DNA from: Huntiella abstrusa
Taxonomy: Eukaryota > Ascomycota > Sordariomycetes > Microascales > Ceratocystidaceae
Length of the DNA stretch: 64,000 nt
Direction of reading: 5' to 3'
NCBI GenBank assembly: GCA_025685495.1
Contig: JAJNMT010000019.1
Location: 1-64,000 of the forward strand
Below the pieces are notes generated by a model. It worked only from the letters and a program-made list of their open reading frames with translations, made no database searches and was not told the origin of the DNA. A program made the translations under genes and the position numbers. This document shows, one piece after another, positions 62,921 to 64,000 of this stretch. Position 1 is the first letter of the stretch. Every line of letters starts with the position of its first letter.

Positions 62921-64000
62921 ACACCGAACTTTGGATGCTAAAGTTTTATTGTGGGCTAGCTCCAGACCAACAGAAAGAATAGTCTTGCCGCTGTAGAAGT
63001 CACGGAACGGAAGAAGAAATCCAGACTCGATCAGATGAAGGAAAAAGAGCATCAATACATAGCAGTTTCCCGGTTCTTCGTCTGCCATCTTCATTATGTC
63101 TTGAATCCCGCTGCCTTTGATTTGTACGTTGAATATTCCACTCAGTTGTCTACCCCACAATTGACAGGTGGATTGATGAGAGAAAAGCATTATCAAAACG
63201 AAGGCGTGTACATCCATACCCATGATCGTTCGTCAACTACGTCATTCTGCCGCCTCACACCGCTTCAGATCCAAGTGGCAGAACTTTGTCGTGGCCTTTC
63301 ACCGCTTTGAAGGCGGTCAATAAGATAACGAGATTGAGATTCATGCGGGGTCGAACACGCAACTTTGGGATTGATAACTGTCGAACAGCTATGGTGTATT
63401 TTGTTTGTTTCCATTCAATACGTGATTAGCAGGCCTGGAGCGTCTTTTTCCAGGGGCTACGGTGTAGAAGGCTTCCATATGTACACGACATAGATACTTA
63501 GGGTTCCAGCATTAGGGTCCGTTGGATCCAAGCACCCAGGTCTCTGTTTATTGTGTATATTTGGCAGAATTGTAAACCCCTCATACATATACAAAAACGT
63601 GTACGACAAATCAACAACCACGGAGTAGGGCCTGCCACCCAGCCCGTCGCACCCGACGGGCTGGTTTCTATGCCCGCTCTGCCCGCACTCCAGCGATTCC
63701 ATACGAGATACCCAACTAGCTACTCGCCTTCATGTTCAATGTGGTAGCATGGCTCTATTGCCGCCTATTATAACAGCCATTGCCATTGAAGACAGTAAGG
63801 TGACGGTAGTCGTGTAGATATGGCAGTGATAGAGAACATGACTACCATGGCCTTACTGCCTACAATTAAGAGCTCTCTAACTCCATCAGTCGAGTCTATT
63901 CCGTTTATTACTTAGTTTCAGTATCCTGGAAACTTTCTATTTCTTCCAGATGCCTTTCACCAGCGTCCTCGCTCACGTCACTCAGTGGTCAGATTTCCTG
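62921..64000. other. Region upstream of S3 to the window end
   Basis: I see no convincing gene. Short frames exist at 63035-63310 (plus) and 63457-63702 (minus) without support. A perfect 11-bp hairpin lies at 63639-63664. Confidence 0.4.
63639..63664. repeat. Perfect GC-rich hairpin, 11-bp stem, CACC loop
   Basis: CCAGCCCGTCG and CGACGGGCTGG are exact reverse complements with four bases between. A short TTT follows the right arm. Confidence 0.85.

Noticed and set aside
63340..63400. tRNA-like GTGTTCGACCCCG on the minus strand
   Set aside because: No T-arm of five pairs and no A box at the proper distance; chance match.
1..64000. CRISPR array or prophage-like system
   Set aside because: No regularly spaced short repeats with unique spacers; the genome is eukaryotic.

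Overview
This is nuclear DNA of a filamentous ascomycete (Pezizomycotina). The evidence is short spliceosomal introns of 50-71 nt with GTRNGT donors and CTRAY branch points, solitary 5S rRNA genes on the plus strand instead of a tandem array, two HET-domain genes, a fungal-type giant DUF3638/DUF3645 protein and a full-length RNase H-bearing LINE. I cannot assign a genus from the sequence.

Layout: 1-104 is the end of a 5S gene. Then come HET gene 1 (1648-4310, three exons), zinc-ribbon-like gene A (7253-7873, minus), a divergent GTPBP1/2-like GTPase (9849-12191, minus), a possible frameshifted small gene (12772-13139, minus), zinc-ribbon relative B (minus), candidate small genes at 15.1-17.9 kb, relative C (19.7-20.5 kb, minus), secreted-family copy S1 (21901-23886, plus) and the second 5S gene (24775-24893). 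The middle is dominated by one conserved-looking gene of 3349 codons (26222-36387) whose C-terminus is a run of GW/WG repeats. Small genes follow (37447-42554), then zinc-ribbon gene D (43570-44235, minus), broken secreted copy S2 (46952-49255, minus), a C-terminal relic of the same family (about 50830-51090, plus), the third 5S gene (51196-51314), HET gene 2 (51614-54261), and secreted copy S3, which is split by a nested insertion that includes a 6.15 kb apparently intact LINE.

Most of the window is accessory and built by duplication. The 5S-HET block occurs twice (1-4390 and about 51100-54345). Zinc-ribbon genes A and D sit in a second duplicated block. The secreted family occurs four times in different states of decay. 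At least three short dispersed repeat families lie between genes. The premature stops in the secreted copies are all explicable as C-to-T or G-to-A changes, the direction expected from RIP or deamination. The giant DUF3638 gene is the only locus that looks like ordinary conserved core genome. No operon logic applies; linkage reflects duplication history, with members of HET, secreted and zinc-ribbon families mixed around dispersed 5S genes.
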